DNA of 64,000 nucleotides from Bacillaceae bacterium OF18-1A (GCA_027694045.1 JAQEWB010000008.1:1-64000); one strand, 5' to 3'; counted from the first letter of the stretch, positions 38,548-47,133 are shown. The notes: generated by a model from the sequence alone, not told the origin. Program-made: numbers and translations.

Positions 38548-38853
38548 CTATTTTGTTTCGCCTTCATATTGAAGCATACCGCCAACCATGTTCACTGTTT
38601 TAAATCCTTGCTCATTTAAATAATGGCATACATTTTCACTGCGCATTCCCGAACGACAAATAAAGATGTATTCATTCTCTTTATCAAAGAAATCTACTTT
38701 ATTTGGGATATCCCCCATTTTAATATGTACAGCTTCTGGAATTTTCCCTGCAGCTACTTCTTCATCTTCTCTTACATCGACTAAAAATAACGTTTCCCCT
38801 TTTTCTAAACGCTCTTGCACTTCTTCTGTAGTAATTGTGTTAACTTCTGTCAT
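38548..38853 (-). CDS. rhodanese-like domain protein (YtwF-like)
   Basis: 101-aa single rhodanese domain. The active-site loop is FICRSGMRSENVC, with the catalytic Cys of CRSGMRS; LFLVDVREDEEVAAGKIPEA is the usual N-terminal motif. It transfers sulfane sulfur to an acceptor; the acceptor is unknown. AAGGAGG precedes the ATG. The gene is on its own transcript. Proximity to moaD/moeB might suggest sulfur supply, but no operon link exists. Confidence 0.92.
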   Translation of the reverse strand: MTEVNTITTEEVQERLEKGETLFLVDVREDEEVAAGKIPEAVHIKMGDIPNKVDFFDKENEYIFICRSGMRSENVCHYLNEQGFKTVNMVGGMLQYEGETK

Positions 38854-39029
38854 GTGTTAGTTCCTCCTTATATGTAATAAACTCTTTCGTTTTTTTCACC
38901 AAACATTCTCTATCAATTTTAGCATGTGACATACAGAACGCAAAGAATGGAAAAAAACATTTCTCAATTTTTCTGCAAAACTTATTCTTTACAAACATCA
39001 CTACCGCATTGTATCCTCAATATACTTGT

Positions 39030-39080
39030 TTTATCCCGTAAAAGCCCAATTGGTGAGGGCTAATTAAAGTTTCACTTTAT
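39030..39080 (-). repeat. bcr-like repeat, internally deleted copy D
   Basis: TTTATCCCGTAAAAGCCC, short middle, then TTAAAGTTTCACTTTAT: both ends of the bcr-like element in the opposite orientation, 51 bp in total. The right end abuts the ribosome site of the next gene (GAAAGGAG). Confidence 0.65.
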
Positions 39081-39097
39081 GAAAGGAGTCGATGTAA

Positions 39098-39280
39098 ATG
39101 ACACTTTTTCTTTTCATTATGAGCATCATTTTCTTAATCGCTGCAATTATTGCACTTAGTATGAAAAATAATAAAAAGATAAAATCTCCTCAAGAAATGT
39201 CATTCTTATTTCTATTACTGAGTATAGCATTCTTCGGCATAGCCATCGCTACATATATTTTCCGTCTACAAATCATGTAA
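39098..39280 (+). CDS. small two-helix membrane protein, hypothetical
   Basis: 60-aa protein: an N-terminal helix (LFLFIMSIIFLIAAIIALS), a short basic loop (KNNKKIKSPQ), and a second helix (FLFLLLSIAFFGIAIATYIF). The loop should face the cytoplasm. GAAAGGAG lies about ten bases before the ATG, directly after a truncated bcr-like repeat, so that element contributes its leader. A good terminator follows. Function unknown. Confidence 0.75.
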   Translation: MTLFLFIMSIIFLIAAIIALSMKNNKKIKSPQEMSFLFLLLSIAFFGIAIATYIFRLQIM

Positions 39281-39314
39281 AAAAAGGTGCCTACTACATA
39301 TATCGCACCTTTTT
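39281..39314 (+). terminator. terminator of the 60-aa membrane protein gene
   Basis: Perfect stem AAAAAGGTGC / GCACCTTTTT; probably works on both strands. Confidence 0.88.
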
Positions 39315-39329
39315 CACATCATCTATTTC

Positions 39330-40454
39330 CTACACAAAACTAGATACCTTCCGATTTAAAAATTCATAAACCTTCTTTTCAAACAATTGAATATCCAGCA
39401 CCCCAGCCATATGCCCATTTATACTCTCTATTTCGTACACCTCTGCATACTTCCCTTGTTTTTGCAAAATGTCTACCATTTTATAATTATAACGAGACGG
39501 CTGGAGCAAATCTTGTTTGCACGGAATCATAAGTACATTCGCTTCTACCTGAGAAAGAGCTTCTTCTAAAGAAGAAAATCCATGCGCAATATCATGTAAT
39601 AAAACTGCCTTCGCAGTGTACATCCATGAATTTGCATCTGCTAATTCTATACTTTTATACGTTACTTTATTTATCTCTTTCTCAAATGATGTTAATGTAG
39701 AAAGGGCTTCATAAGGCTCTCCCTCCATACTATTACGAGGAAATGTTTTTTCATAAAAATGTTCATCAAACGCATTTATAAACATCATTCTGTTCGCTAA
39801 ATGAAGCCCCTCTATTGGCTGTATGTCTCCATATTTGCCACTTTTCCAACTTGGATCCAGCTGAATTGCTTCAATTGCATTTTGCGCTACGTTTATTGAC
39901 GTGATAATTGGATTTTGCGGATTTGTAATAACCCCCACCATTCGCTCTACCATGTGAGGATAGTGGACAGCCCATTGCTGCGCAATCATTCCACCTGCCG
40001 ACGGTCCTACTACAGCATGTAACCTTGCAATCCCCATATCTTTTATTAACTCATATTGTATACGAGCTACGTCAAGAAATGTAAAAACCGGGAAGTCCAT
40101 CGCATATTCCTTTCCTGTTTCTAGATCAATCGATTTCGGGCCCGTCGTAATGACATACGGATTCTTCACCTGCACATTACAAAGGTTATCAGTACATATA
40201 ACAAAATATTGATTTGTATCAATGGCTTTTCCAGGTCCAATGAGCCCGTCCCACCACCCCGGTGAGTCATCATGCTCTGTATATTTCCCTGCTGCGTGGC
40301 TTGTTGCACTAAAATAATGACCAACTAAAATCGCATTTGACCTTTCTCTATTTAAAGTACCATACGTCTCATACCCCATTTGAACAGGAATTTCCCTACC
40401 ATTTTCAAACGTAAACTCTTTTAAAACAAACTTCTCCTTTTTTACAATTTGCAA
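39330..40454 (-). CDS. homoserine acetyltransferase-like alpha/beta hydrolase
   Basis: 374-aa alpha/beta-hydrolase of the MetX type. Nucleophile elbow VVGPSAGGMIAQQWA (Ser), upstream GHYFSATSHAAGKY and the substrate strand FVICTDNLCN; the late catalytic Asp is in MIPCKQDLLQPSRY and His in INGHMAG. True MetX has GGSMGG at the elbow; GPSAGG marks a paralogue, so homoserine acetylation is not certain. B. cereus also has MetA for that step. A weak upstream region, no operon partner. Confidence 0.85.
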   Translation of the reverse strand: MQIVKKEKFVLKEFTFENGREIPVQMGYETYGTLNRERSNAILVGHYFSATSHAAGKYTEHDDSPGWWDGLIGPGKAIDTNQYFVICTDNLCNVQVKNPYVITTGPKSIDLETGKEYAMDFPVFTFLDVARIQYELIKDMGIARLHAVVGPSAGGMIAQQWAVHYPHMVERMVGVITNPQNPIITSINVAQNAIEAIQLDPSWKSGKYGDIQPIEGLHLANRMMFINAFDEHFYEKTFPRNSMEGEPYEALSTLTSFEKEINKVTYKSIELADANSWMYTAKAVLLHDIAHGFSSLEEALSQVEANVLMIPCKQDLLQPSRYNYKMVDILQKQGKYAEVYEIESINGHMAGVLDIQLFEKKVYEFLNRKVSSFV

Positions 40455-40543
40455 AGACTCTCCCTCTCCCCGTCATAGTATGAACTGCTTACTTAAGGAT
40501 TTTTTCTATGCAAACTAATCTCCTTCCTCTTTTCATAAATAAA

Positions 40544-40573
40544 TGAATAATATACAAAATTAGCCACAAAATA
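40544..40573 (+). promoter_or_regulatory. candidate sigma-G promoter of gerI
   Basis: TGAATA (40544-40549), 17-bp spacer, CAAAATA (40567-40573), resembling sigma-G TGnATA-N17-CATACTA, 33 bp before the gerIA start. Receptor operons are forespore genes in Bacillus. Confidence 0.45.
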
Positions 40574-40606
40574 GCACTATATTACACAATCAAAGAGGGC
40601 ATATAT

Positions 40607-42940
40607 ATGATTTGGAATTGGTTACGCAAGAAAAAAAAATCAAATACGACAGAAACAGATAACCAGGAGCAGCAATCTAACAATCAAGAGGATGAAAATA
40701 AAGAGCAGACTAGAAGCATGAAACATAATAAAGGAAAAAACAACGAGCAAGATGGCTCCTCTCAAGAGAAACAACAAAATTCTAAACAAGATGACTCCAC
40801 TCAAAACAAACAACAAAACTCTAAACAAGACGATTCGGCTCAAAACAAACAGCAAAACTCTAAACAAGATGACTCCACTCAAAACAAACAACAAAACTCT
40901 AAACAAGATGACTCTTCTCAAGAGAAACAACAAAACTCTAAACAAGACGATTCGGCTCAAAACAAACAGCAAAACTCTAAACAAAATGATTCGGCTCAAA
41001 ACAAACAGCAAAATTCTAAACAAGATGACTCTTCTCAAGAGAAACAAAAAAACTCTAAACAAGATGATTCAACTCAAAACAAACAGCAAAACTCTAAGCA
41101 AAACGATTCGACTCAAAATGAACAGCAAAATCCTAAACAAGACGATTCGGCTCAAAACAAACAGCAAAACTCTAAACAAAATGATTCGGCTCAAAATGAA
41201 CAGCAAAACTCTAAACAAGATGATTCGGCTCAAAATGAACAGCAAAATCCTAAACAAGACGATTCGGCTCAAAACAAACAGCAAAACTCTAAACAAAATG
41301 ATTCGGCTCAAAACAAACAGCAAAATTCTAAACAAGATGACTCTTCTCAAGAGAAACAACAAAATTTTAAACAAGACGATTCGGCTCAAAACAAACAGCA
41401 AAATTCTAAACAAGATGACTCTTCTCAAAATAAGCAACAAAGCCCTAAAAGTAATAGTATTTATGATTTTACGAAACCCGAAAAAGAGGATGTTCATTCT
41501 TTACAAGACTTAATAGAGAAGCTAAAACAATCTAGTGATTTTATTAATTACCATACATCTGATGATGAAACGATGCCTTATTGGATTTCTTACTATCGTC
41601 CTTCACTTGATGGAGAGAAATTACAGAAATATTTAATGCCTACTCTGCTGGAGCACCCTAACGCTTCGCTAGAAGAGTTGAAAGAACATATTCCAATGAG
41701 CGGTATTACGATTACGAATGACTTACAAAAAATTGAGGACATGGTTTTAAAGGGGCATGCGATTATTCAATTGAACCTGAAAGATCAAAAGTGTATGCTT
41801 GCAAACATTGCTATTGATAATTATCGTGCGCCAACTCCTCCTTTGAATGAATCAACTGTTATTGGTCCTCAAGAAGGTTTTGTAGAGGATATTGATACAA
41901 ATATTAACTTAGTACGAAAACGTCTTCCTGTTTTAGATTTACAAACGAAAGAAATGATTATCGGTGAGTTTTCAAAAACAAAGGTTGTCATGATGTATTT
42001 ACACAATCTTGCCGAAAAAGATAATGTAGATTTTCTTGAGGAATCATTGCGTGCTCTTGAATATGATCAAATTAATGATAGTGCTTATTTACAAGAATTA
42101 ATGGGTGAAAAATCAATTTTCCCACTCTATATCAATACAGAACGTACTGACAGAGTGACAAAAGCGCTAATTGATGGAAAAATTGCTATTTTCGTTGATG
42201 GTTCTCCAAGCGTTTTACTAACACCTGTATCCTATTTTGATTTTTTCATTTCACCAGAAGACTATAATGTCTCTTGGCTATACGCTACATTTTCAAGGAT
42301 TTTACGCTTAATTGCCGTTCTCTTTTCTATCTGTGCTACACCGTTATACGTTGCAGTTTTGAATTATCATTACGAACTTATTCCGAGTGATTTACTGGAA
42401 ACTTTAATTTTATCTAGAGCACAAGTACCGTTTCCACCTTTAATAGAAGCACTTTTTTTGGAACTTGCGATTGATTTACTAAGAGAAGCTGGGGCAAGGT
42501 TGCCGATGAAAGTCGGTCAAACACTTGGTATTGTAGGCGGTATCGTAATCGGACAAGCATCCGTACAAGCTGGTTTAACGAGTAATATTCTATTAATTAT
42601 CGTTGCTTTATCAGCACTCGCATCCTTTATTACACCTATTTATAAAATGGGTAATGCGGTTCGCTTACTACGTTTCCCGTTTCTCATATTTGCAGAAATA
42701 GGAGGACTCCTCGGTATCTCTCTTGGATTTATCTTTTTATTTACACATTTATTTAGACTTACGTCTTTACGTAAGCCATACGCTTTGTTTTATCCGACAA
42801 GGCAACAATCGGTTAAAGACTCTTGGATTCGTTTTCCACTAACAATGATCGATACGAGAGATGTACAAGCAAGACCACAACATGTAAAAAAAGCAGCAAA
42901 AGGGATTTCAACAAAACATAGATCGGACTTTGACGATTAA
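40607..42940 (+). CDS. gerIA: spore germinant receptor subunit A (GerIA/GerHA)
   Basis: 777-aa GerA-family receptor subunit in the spore inner membrane. Residues 57-277 are 17 tandem 13-residue Gln/Asn/Ser/Lys/Asp repeats; the GerA domain follows (about 290-740): cytoplasmic N-terminal part with TNDLQKIEDMVLKGHAI, then DTNINLVRKRLPV, then about five helices (LIAVLFSICATPLYVAVL, GQTLGIVGGIVIGQA) and a C-terminal tail. A repeat-bearing GerA subunit next to leuS matches B. cereus gerI (gerH in B. anthracis), which responds to inosine and aromatic amino acids, from memory. First gene of gerIA-IB-IC. Confidence 0.93.
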   Translation: MIWNWLRKKKKSNTTETDNQEQQSNNQEDENKEQTRSMKHNKGKNNEQDGSSQEKQQNSKQDDSTQNKQQNSKQDDSAQNKQQNSKQDDSTQNKQQNSKQDDSSQEKQQNSKQDDSAQNKQQNSKQNDSAQNKQQNSKQDDSSQEKQKNSKQDDSTQNKQQNSKQNDSTQNEQQNPKQDDSAQNKQQNSKQNDSAQNEQQNSKQDDSAQNEQQNPKQDDSAQNKQQNSKQNDSAQNKQQNSKQDDSSQEKQQNFKQDDSAQNKQQNSKQDDSSQNKQQSPKSNSIYDFTKPEKEDVHSLQDLIEKLKQSSDFINYHTSDDETMPYWISYYRPSLDGEKLQKYLMPTLLEHPNASLEELKEHIPMSGITITNDLQKIEDMVLKGHAIIQLNLKDQKCMLANIAIDNYRAPTPPLNESTVIGPQEGFVEDIDTNINLVRKRLPVLDLQTKEMIIGEFSKTKVVMMYLHNLAEKDNVDFLEESLRALEYDQINDSAYLQELMGEKSIFPLYINTERTDRVTKALIDGKIAIFVDGSPSVLLTPVSYFDFFISPEDYNVSWLYATFSRILRLIAVLFSICATPLYVAVLNYHYELIPSDLLETLILSRAQVPFPPLIEALFLELAIDLLREAGARLPMKVGQTLGIVGGIVIGQASVQAGLTSNILLIIVALSALASFITPIYKMGNAVRLLRFPFLIFAEIGGLLGISLGFIFLFTHLFRLTSLRKPYALFYPTRQQSVKDSWIRFPLTMIDTRDVQARPQHVKKAAKGISTKHRSDFDD
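40775..41437 (+). repeat. gerIA: 39-bp in-frame repeats of gerIA (17 copies)
   Basis: Seventeen 13-residue units QNSKQ(D/N)DS(A/S/T)Q(N/E)(K/E)Q, 39 nt each, with degenerate partial units on both sides. No hydrophobic residues, so it is a disordered polar tail before the receptor domain. Confidence 0.95.
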
Positions 42941-42957
42941 GGAATGAGGTGCATTGG

Positions 42958-44058
42958 ATGAGTAAAGTTCAAGAAAAATATCAAATATCTCCCATCTTTG
43001 TTTTCTTCTTAATTCACGGTGCACAGTTTGGTGCTGGCGTTCTCGGGTTTGCTCGCATTATCGCAAAAGCTGCTGGATACGACGGTTGGATGGGCGTTGT
43101 AATCACAGGACTCTGTATCCATATTCTTATATGGATGATGTATTTTTTATTAAAAGAAACAAATGGAAATTTAATTGATTTACATCGGCAAACATTTGGA
43201 AAATGGCTAGGAAACGGCATTAGTATTATCTTTATGACTTATTTCTTAATCGTCAGTATTTCCGTCATTCGAACATATGTTGAAATTATTCAAGTATGGA
43301 TGTTCCCTACCGCTTCAACTTGGATGTTAACACTCTTTTTATGCTTAGTTAGCTACTACATTATTTCGTCCGGTTTTCGGGTCATTACTGGTATTTGTGT
43401 CATCTCTGTTGGTGGTACATTTGGGTATTTATTTCTAAGCTTATTTGTTTTGAAATACTCACATTGGGATAATTTACTCCCTATATTCACTCATTCTTTT
43501 TCAGATATTTTACAAGCCGCCAATCTGTCAATCTACAGCATGACAGGATTTGAAATTTATCTCATGATTTATCCATTTGTGAAAAAACCTATGCAATCTC
43601 ATAAATTTGCTCAATACGGGGCACTATTTTCAAATTTTCTATATGTATTTAGTACCATTTTAGCCTTTGCATTCTTTAGCGAGAAACAACTATTAAAAAC
43701 AATATGGTCCCAACTTTCTATGACCCAAGTCATTCAATTACCATTCATAGAAAGGCTAGAATACCTTGCCATTTCAGCTTATGCACTCGTTATTGTTACG
43801 AGTTTTATCCTTCCGTTATGGGCGGCAACAAGAGGAACTCATGAAATATTTCGCGTAAAACAAAGAGGTGTTCTAATCGCTTTCATCCTTATTACCCTCA
43901 TTGTTTCACAACTTTTAACAACCAGACATGATATTAATACTTTTATTAGTAATTCCGGAAAAGCTAGTTTTTGGCTCATATATGTATACATCCCAATTCT
44001 ATTTATTATTGTGTGGGTGAAAAGAAAATGGAAAAAATCAAAAGCACAAGCAAATTAA
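42958..44058 (+). CDS. gerIB: spore germinant receptor subunit B (GerIB/GerHB)
   Basis: 366-aa membrane protein of the GerAB / endospore germination permease family (APC superfamily) with ten predicted helices; it forms the germinant-binding subunit. Segments: FFLIHGAQFGAGVLGFARI in helix 1, VISVGGTFGYLFLSLFVL, and ILPLWAATRGTHEIFR. I use ATG 42958 because GAGGTG ends seven bases before it; an in-frame GTG at 42949 is part of that site. It starts 18 bp after gerIA and overlaps gerIC by 31 bases. Confidence 0.93.
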   Translation: MSKVQEKYQISPIFVFFLIHGAQFGAGVLGFARIIAKAAGYDGWMGVVITGLCIHILIWMMYFLLKETNGNLIDLHRQTFGKWLGNGISIIFMTYFLIVSISVIRTYVEIIQVWMFPTASTWMLTLFLCLVSYYIISSGFRVITGICVISVGGTFGYLFLSLFVLKYSHWDNLLPIFTHSFSDILQAANLSIYSMTGFEIYLMIYPFVKKPMQSHKFAQYGALFSNFLYVFSTILAFAFFSEKQLLKTIWSQLSMTQVIQLPFIERLEYLAISAYALVIVTSFILPLWAATRGTHEIFRVKQRGVLIAFILITLIVSQLLTTRHDINTFISNSGKASFWLIYVYIPILFIIVWVKRKWKKSKAQAN

Positions 44059-45113
44059 TACTTATTTCTTGTATAACATTCTTCAGTCTAACTGGATGTT
44101 TACAAAAAAATATTATCGACGATGTACAACTGATTCAAGGAACCGTATTTGACGTTGCAAAAGATAATAAAGTAAAAGTGACATTCGTTTGTCCCATTCA
44201 GAAAAAAGGAAATAAAGTTCAAGTTTTTGAAGGCAGTGCAAATGCGGTAAAACAAGTAAAAGCAGATACATCTTTAGAATCTTCTCAACCATTTGCTAGT
44301 GGACAAATGCGTGTCGCCCTATATACAATAAGGCTTGCAAAAAAAGGAATGTCTACTTCATTCGATACATTACTTCAAGATGTGAATATAGGGAACGCTT
44401 TATACGTTGCTTTATTAGATGGGAATGGTACTGAACTTTTAAAAGGCAAATATTCGACTTCATACAACGTTGCAATTTATATAAAAAAATTGCTAGAACA
44501 TAATATGGAGACCGGACCTTTACCAGCGGATAATCTACATATAGGAGCATTTCGCTATTATCAAGAAGGAAAAGACTACTATATTCCCATTCTAAAGAAG
44601 CATGGTGATAAAATAAAAATTACCGGAATTGGCCTTTTTAAAAAGGATAAATATATCGGTAAAATTGCGGAAAAAGATATGTTCATATTTAAAGGACTAT
44701 TAGAGAAACATAAATTAGATTCACATGAATTTAAAACAGATTCTGCGTACGTAATGATTAATAATATTCATTCTGTTCCAACTTACGATATAAAAATTAA
44801 AAACGGGAAGCCTTCCTTTTTCATTAACGTTCATCTTGATGCACGTATTCAAGAACTATCAAAACAAATTAACTTAGAAAATAACAAAAACACAAAAAAC
44901 ATTGAAAAAGATGTCCAAAAACAATTAGATAAACAAGCTGCTAAGTTAATTAAACACCTTAAATCTTTAGGCGTTGATCCTCTCGGGCTAGGTGCAAAGT
45001 ATAAGCAACATTATCGCCCATTCAAATTAGAAGAATGGAGACAACTGTATAAAGATGTTCCGGTTCATATAAAATACACCGTAAATATTACAAATTCTGG
45101 TGTAATTGAATGA
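44028..45113 (+). CDS. gerIC: spore germinant receptor subunit C (GerIC/GerHC), lipoprotein
   Basis: 361-aa Ger(x)C lipoprotein that sits on the outer face of the spore inner membrane. Signal LILISCITFFSLTGC with lipobox LTGC (Cys about 24). Body with LDGNGTELLKGKYST, then the C-terminal Spore_GerAC domain with NVHLDARIQEL and KSLGVDPLGLGAKYKQHYR. Starts at ATG 44028, inside the gerIB end, after GGGTGA; the frame is open upstream but only within gerIB. A strong terminator follows. Confidence 0.93.
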   Translation: MEKIKSTSKLILISCITFFSLTGCLQKNIIDDVQLIQGTVFDVAKDNKVKVTFVCPIQKKGNKVQVFEGSANAVKQVKADTSLESSQPFASGQMRVALYTIRLAKKGMSTSFDTLLQDVNIGNALYVALLDGNGTELLKGKYSTSYNVAIYIKKLLEHNMETGPLPADNLHIGAFRYYQEGKDYYIPILKKHGDKIKITGIGLFKKDKYIGKIAEKDMFIFKGLLEKHKLDSHEFKTDSAYVMINNIHSVPTYDIKIKNGKPSFFINVHLDARIQELSKQINLENNKNTKNIEKDVQKQLDKQAAKLIKHLKSLGVDPLGLGAKYKQHYRPFKLEEWRQLYKDVPVHIKYTVNITNSGVIE

Positions 45114-45125
45114 GAAATGATTGAA

Positions 45126-45165
45126 CTCCTCTCTCCAGCATGATACAACGGAGAGAGGAGTTTTT
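45126..45165 (+). terminator. gerI operon terminator
   Basis: Perfect 11-bp stem CTCCTCTCTCC / GGAGAGAGGAG then TTTTTATT. Confidence 0.92.
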
Positions 45166-45204
45166 ATTACAAAATAGAGAGAGAAGATATTTACGGGGGA
45201 GCTT

Positions 45205-45390
45205 ATGTCTAAAAAATTAATAAAGCCTATTTTAAATGGTATTTTATTTCTCGGCGTCTTTTTATTTGCTCATACATACTTAAAAAATGATTCCTTCGCA
45301 CGCTATTTACTTGTCGTTATACCGATGTTACTCATTGGTATGTTTGGCATCGATCTTATTTTATCTATTTTAATAAAGAAAGAAGAATAA
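45205..45390 (+). CDS. small two-helix membrane protein, hypothetical
   Basis: 61-aa protein with two hydrophobic helices (ILNGILFLGVFLFAH and YLLVVIPMLLIGMFGIDLIL), basic N-terminus and KKEE at the end. Preceded by GGGGGAG six bases before the ATG, and followed by its own terminator, so it is a real single-gene unit. Function unknown; position after gerI does not by itself imply a spore role. Confidence 0.75.
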   Translation: MSKKLIKPILNGILFLGVFLFAHTYLKNDSFARYLLVVIPMLLIGMFGIDLILSILIKKEE

Positions 45391-45424
45391 AGAACATCTT
45401 ATTGCGATAAGATGTTCTTTTCAT
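45388..45424 (+). terminator. terminator after the 61-aa membrane protein gene
   Basis: 14-bp perfect stem AAAGAACATCTTAT / ATAAGATGTTCTTT around TGCG. Confidence 0.9.
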
Positions 45425-45483
45425 TTCATAATCACCTTGTGTTACAATAAAATTCGGCACAAAGAGAGAAAGGATGAAACAAC

Positions 45484-45906
45484 ATGACAAACGAAAAAGG
45501 TTTAGATAAAGGATACGAACTTGTAGCAAAAATGCATGAAGTATTCGGACACCCTGTAACAAATACACCAACAAAACTAACAGAAGAGCGTGCAAAAATT
45601 CGTGCTAGCTTTATGCAAGAAGAGCTAGAAGAATTTCTAGAAGCAACGACTGTTGAAGATCAATACGATGCACTTATTGACCTTATTTACTTTGCATTCG
45701 GAACGTTTGCCGAAATGGGTGTACGTCCAGATAAAGGTTTTGAAATTGTAAACAACGCTAACATGGCAAAACTATTCTCTGATGGAAAACCTCGATTCCG
45801 TGAAGGCGACGGCAAAATTCTAAAACCAGAAGGCTGGCAAGCACCAGAACCACAACTTCGTGCTGAAATCGAACGCCAACGCCAAGAAACGGAAAAAAGC
45901 TGCTAG
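45484..45906 (+). CDS. MazG-like / phosphoribosyl-ATP pyrophosphohydrolase-like protein
   Basis: 140-aa all-alpha NTP pyrophosphatase-fold protein. The metal-binding pattern is visible in FMQEELEEFLEATT (two Glu) and QYDALIDLIYFAFGTF (Asp); FEIVNNANMAKLFSDGKPRFREGDGK matches the C-terminal part of this family. It probably hydrolyses a nucleoside triphosphate or related compound to the monophosphate and PPi; the substrate is not known. GAGAAAGGATG is upstream of the start. Single-gene unit whose terminator begins within the stop codon. Confidence 0.85.
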   Translation: MTNEKGLDKGYELVAKMHEVFGHPVTNTPTKLTEERAKIRASFMQEELEEFLEATTVEDQYDALIDLIYFAFGTFAEMGVRPDKGFEIVNNANMAKLFSDGKPRFREGDGKILKPEGWQAPEPQLRAEIERQRQETEKSC

Positions 45907-45925
45907 CATTTACTAGCAGTTTTTT
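45899..45925 (+). terminator. terminator of the MazG-like gene
   Basis: CTGCTAG / CTAGCAG with six T; the stop TAG is in the left arm. Confidence 0.85.
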
Positions 45926-45950
45926 ATTATATCTTTTTTCCTGTAATTCA

Positions 45951-46910
45951 TTAATAACCAGCGTGCCCCGCGTGTCCCGCTTGTACAGCTGCTCCTGCAA
46001 TACCAGTTGTCGATGCTGCCGTGCCCGCTCCAACTCCACCAGTCCAAGGCGAAGTTTGCTGTTGTTGATATTGGTGGCCATGTTGGCCCTGGTAATGTAC
46101 TTGTTGTTGATGCTGACCTTGATGACCGTGTTGGCTTTGGTGACCATGTTGGCCTTGGTGACCATGTTGGCCTTGGTGACCATGTTGCCCTTGATGACCG
46201 TGATGACCTTGGTGACCGTGTTGGCCTTGGTGATGGTGATGACCTTGGTGACCATGTTGGCCTTGGTGATGGTGATGACCTTGGTGACCGTGTTGGCCTT
46301 GGTGATGGTGATGACCTTGGTGACCATGTTGCCCTTGGTGAGTTTGATAAAGAACAGCTTGTGGATGAATATGATGCTGGCCTTGGTAATGTACTTGTTG
46401 TTGATGACCGTGATGGTGATGTCCATGATGGCCTTGGTGACCTTGATGACCATGGTGGTGATGTCCATGATGGCCTTGATGACCGTGATGATGATGTCCA
46501 TGATGGCCATGTTGGCCTTGATGACCGTGGTGGTGATGTCCATGATGACCTTGGTGACCGTGATGACCGTGATGGTGATGCCCATGAATACCTTGTGGAT
46601 ACCCGCCTATTCCACCTGCTACAACACCTATTCCTGGTACAGGAAACCCTGTCTGCACTCCTCCAACGAAAGAAGGAAATGTAGTTGGTACCCCTACTGG
46701 AATTCCCATTTGCGCGCCAGCTACTGATGTTGGAAATCCTGTTTGTACGCCAGCCACTGATGTCGGAAACCCTCCATGTGAGCCACCCATCCAGTTCGGC
46801 ATCCCACCGTATCCTTGTTGTCCCGCTCCTCCCATGAACATCAGTTGTTCATAACTATCCGATCCGCCTCCAAAGAAGCCATGTGGTGCATTATTGTCCA
46901 TCCCTTTCAT
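45951..46910 (-). CDS. vrrB: VrrB-like Gly/His/Gln-rich repeat protein
   Basis: 319-aa low-complexity protein. Residues 1-50: MKGMDNNAPHGFFGGGSDSYEQ; then a Gly/Val/Thr/Pro-rich region with repeated FPTSVAGVQTG; then about 170 residues of GHH, GHQ, GQHGHQ units; and a Gly/Ala tail. The His-rich composition suggests metal binding or a surface/coat role; B. anthracis VrrB, a VNTR typing locus, is the closest match I recall. The start at ATG 46910 is eight bases after AAGGGG. A sigma-K-like AATATGATA lies about 45 bp upstream (weak). No signal peptide. Confidence 0.8.
   Translation of the reverse strand: MKGMDNNAPHGFFGGGSDSYEQLMFMGGAGQQGYGGMPNWMGGSHGGFPTSVAGVQTGFPTSVAGAQMGIPVGVPTTFPSFVGGVQTGFPVPGIGVVAGGIGGYPQGIHGHHHHGHHGHQGHHGHHHHGHQGQHGHHGHHHHGHQGHHGHHHHGHQGHQGHHGHHHHGHQQQVHYQGQHHIHPQAVLYQTHQGQHGHQGHHHHQGQHGHQGHHHHQGQHGHQGHHHHQGQHGHQGHHGHQGQHGHQGQHGHQGQHGHQSQHGHQGQHQQQVHYQGQHGHQYQQQQTSPWTGGVGAGTAASTTGIAGAAVQAGHAGHAGY
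46060..46590 (-). repeat. vrrB: 9-bp-based GHQ/GHH repeats of the VrrB-like gene
   Basis: Continuous arrays of codon triplets for Gly-His-Gln, Gly-His-His and Gly-Gln-His, in 9-, 18- and 27-bp higher-order units. Several other frames stay open across it because of this periodicity. Confidence 0.9.
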
Positions 46911-46983
46911 TACTTTCACCCCTTCTGCTTAATTTAGCCTACCTTTTTTATCATATTTCTTATAAAAAAATAGGTGTTTGTCT

Positions 46984-47133
46984 ATGAAGGAATTCCGCTT
47001 CTTTTTCTTCATTCATGGTAAAAATACGCAAAAAATCTTTAAAACGAACGGATTTATACGAAGTGACATTATTGAAAACTTAGATGACGATGGTCCAGAG
47101 ATTATTTTCTATACAAAAAAGCTCAGAGCATAA
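46984..47133 (+). CDS. small 49-aa protein, hypothetical
   Basis: Too short for usual cut-offs but plausible: MKEFRFFFFIHGKNTQKIFK, then TNGFIRSDIIENLDDDGPEI and IFYTKKLRA. AGGTG is seven bases before the ATG. Composition (charged, aromatic, no repeats) looks like a real protein and not like a shadow. It converges on leuS, and the leuS terminator overlaps its stop codon. Not recognised; function unknown. Confidence 0.6.
   Translation: MKEFRFFFFIHGKNTQKIFKTNGFIRSDIIENLDDDGPEIIFYTKKLRA

Noticed and set aside
40640..41513. Open frames on both strands across the gerIA repeat (140-253 codons)
   Set aside because: 39-bp periodicity keeps all frames open; the products are repeats of Lys/Asn/Thr or Leu/Ile/Arg without ribosome sites, while the gerIA frame continues into a full GerA domain.
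45758..46727. Long open frames of 225-275 codons in other frames across the VrrB-like gene, on both strands
   Set aside because: They are produced by the triplet-periodic GHQ/GHH repeats. Their products are monotonous (Leu/Met/Val-Thr or Asp/Gly-Leu), they have no ribosome site, and one runs into the MazG-like gene.
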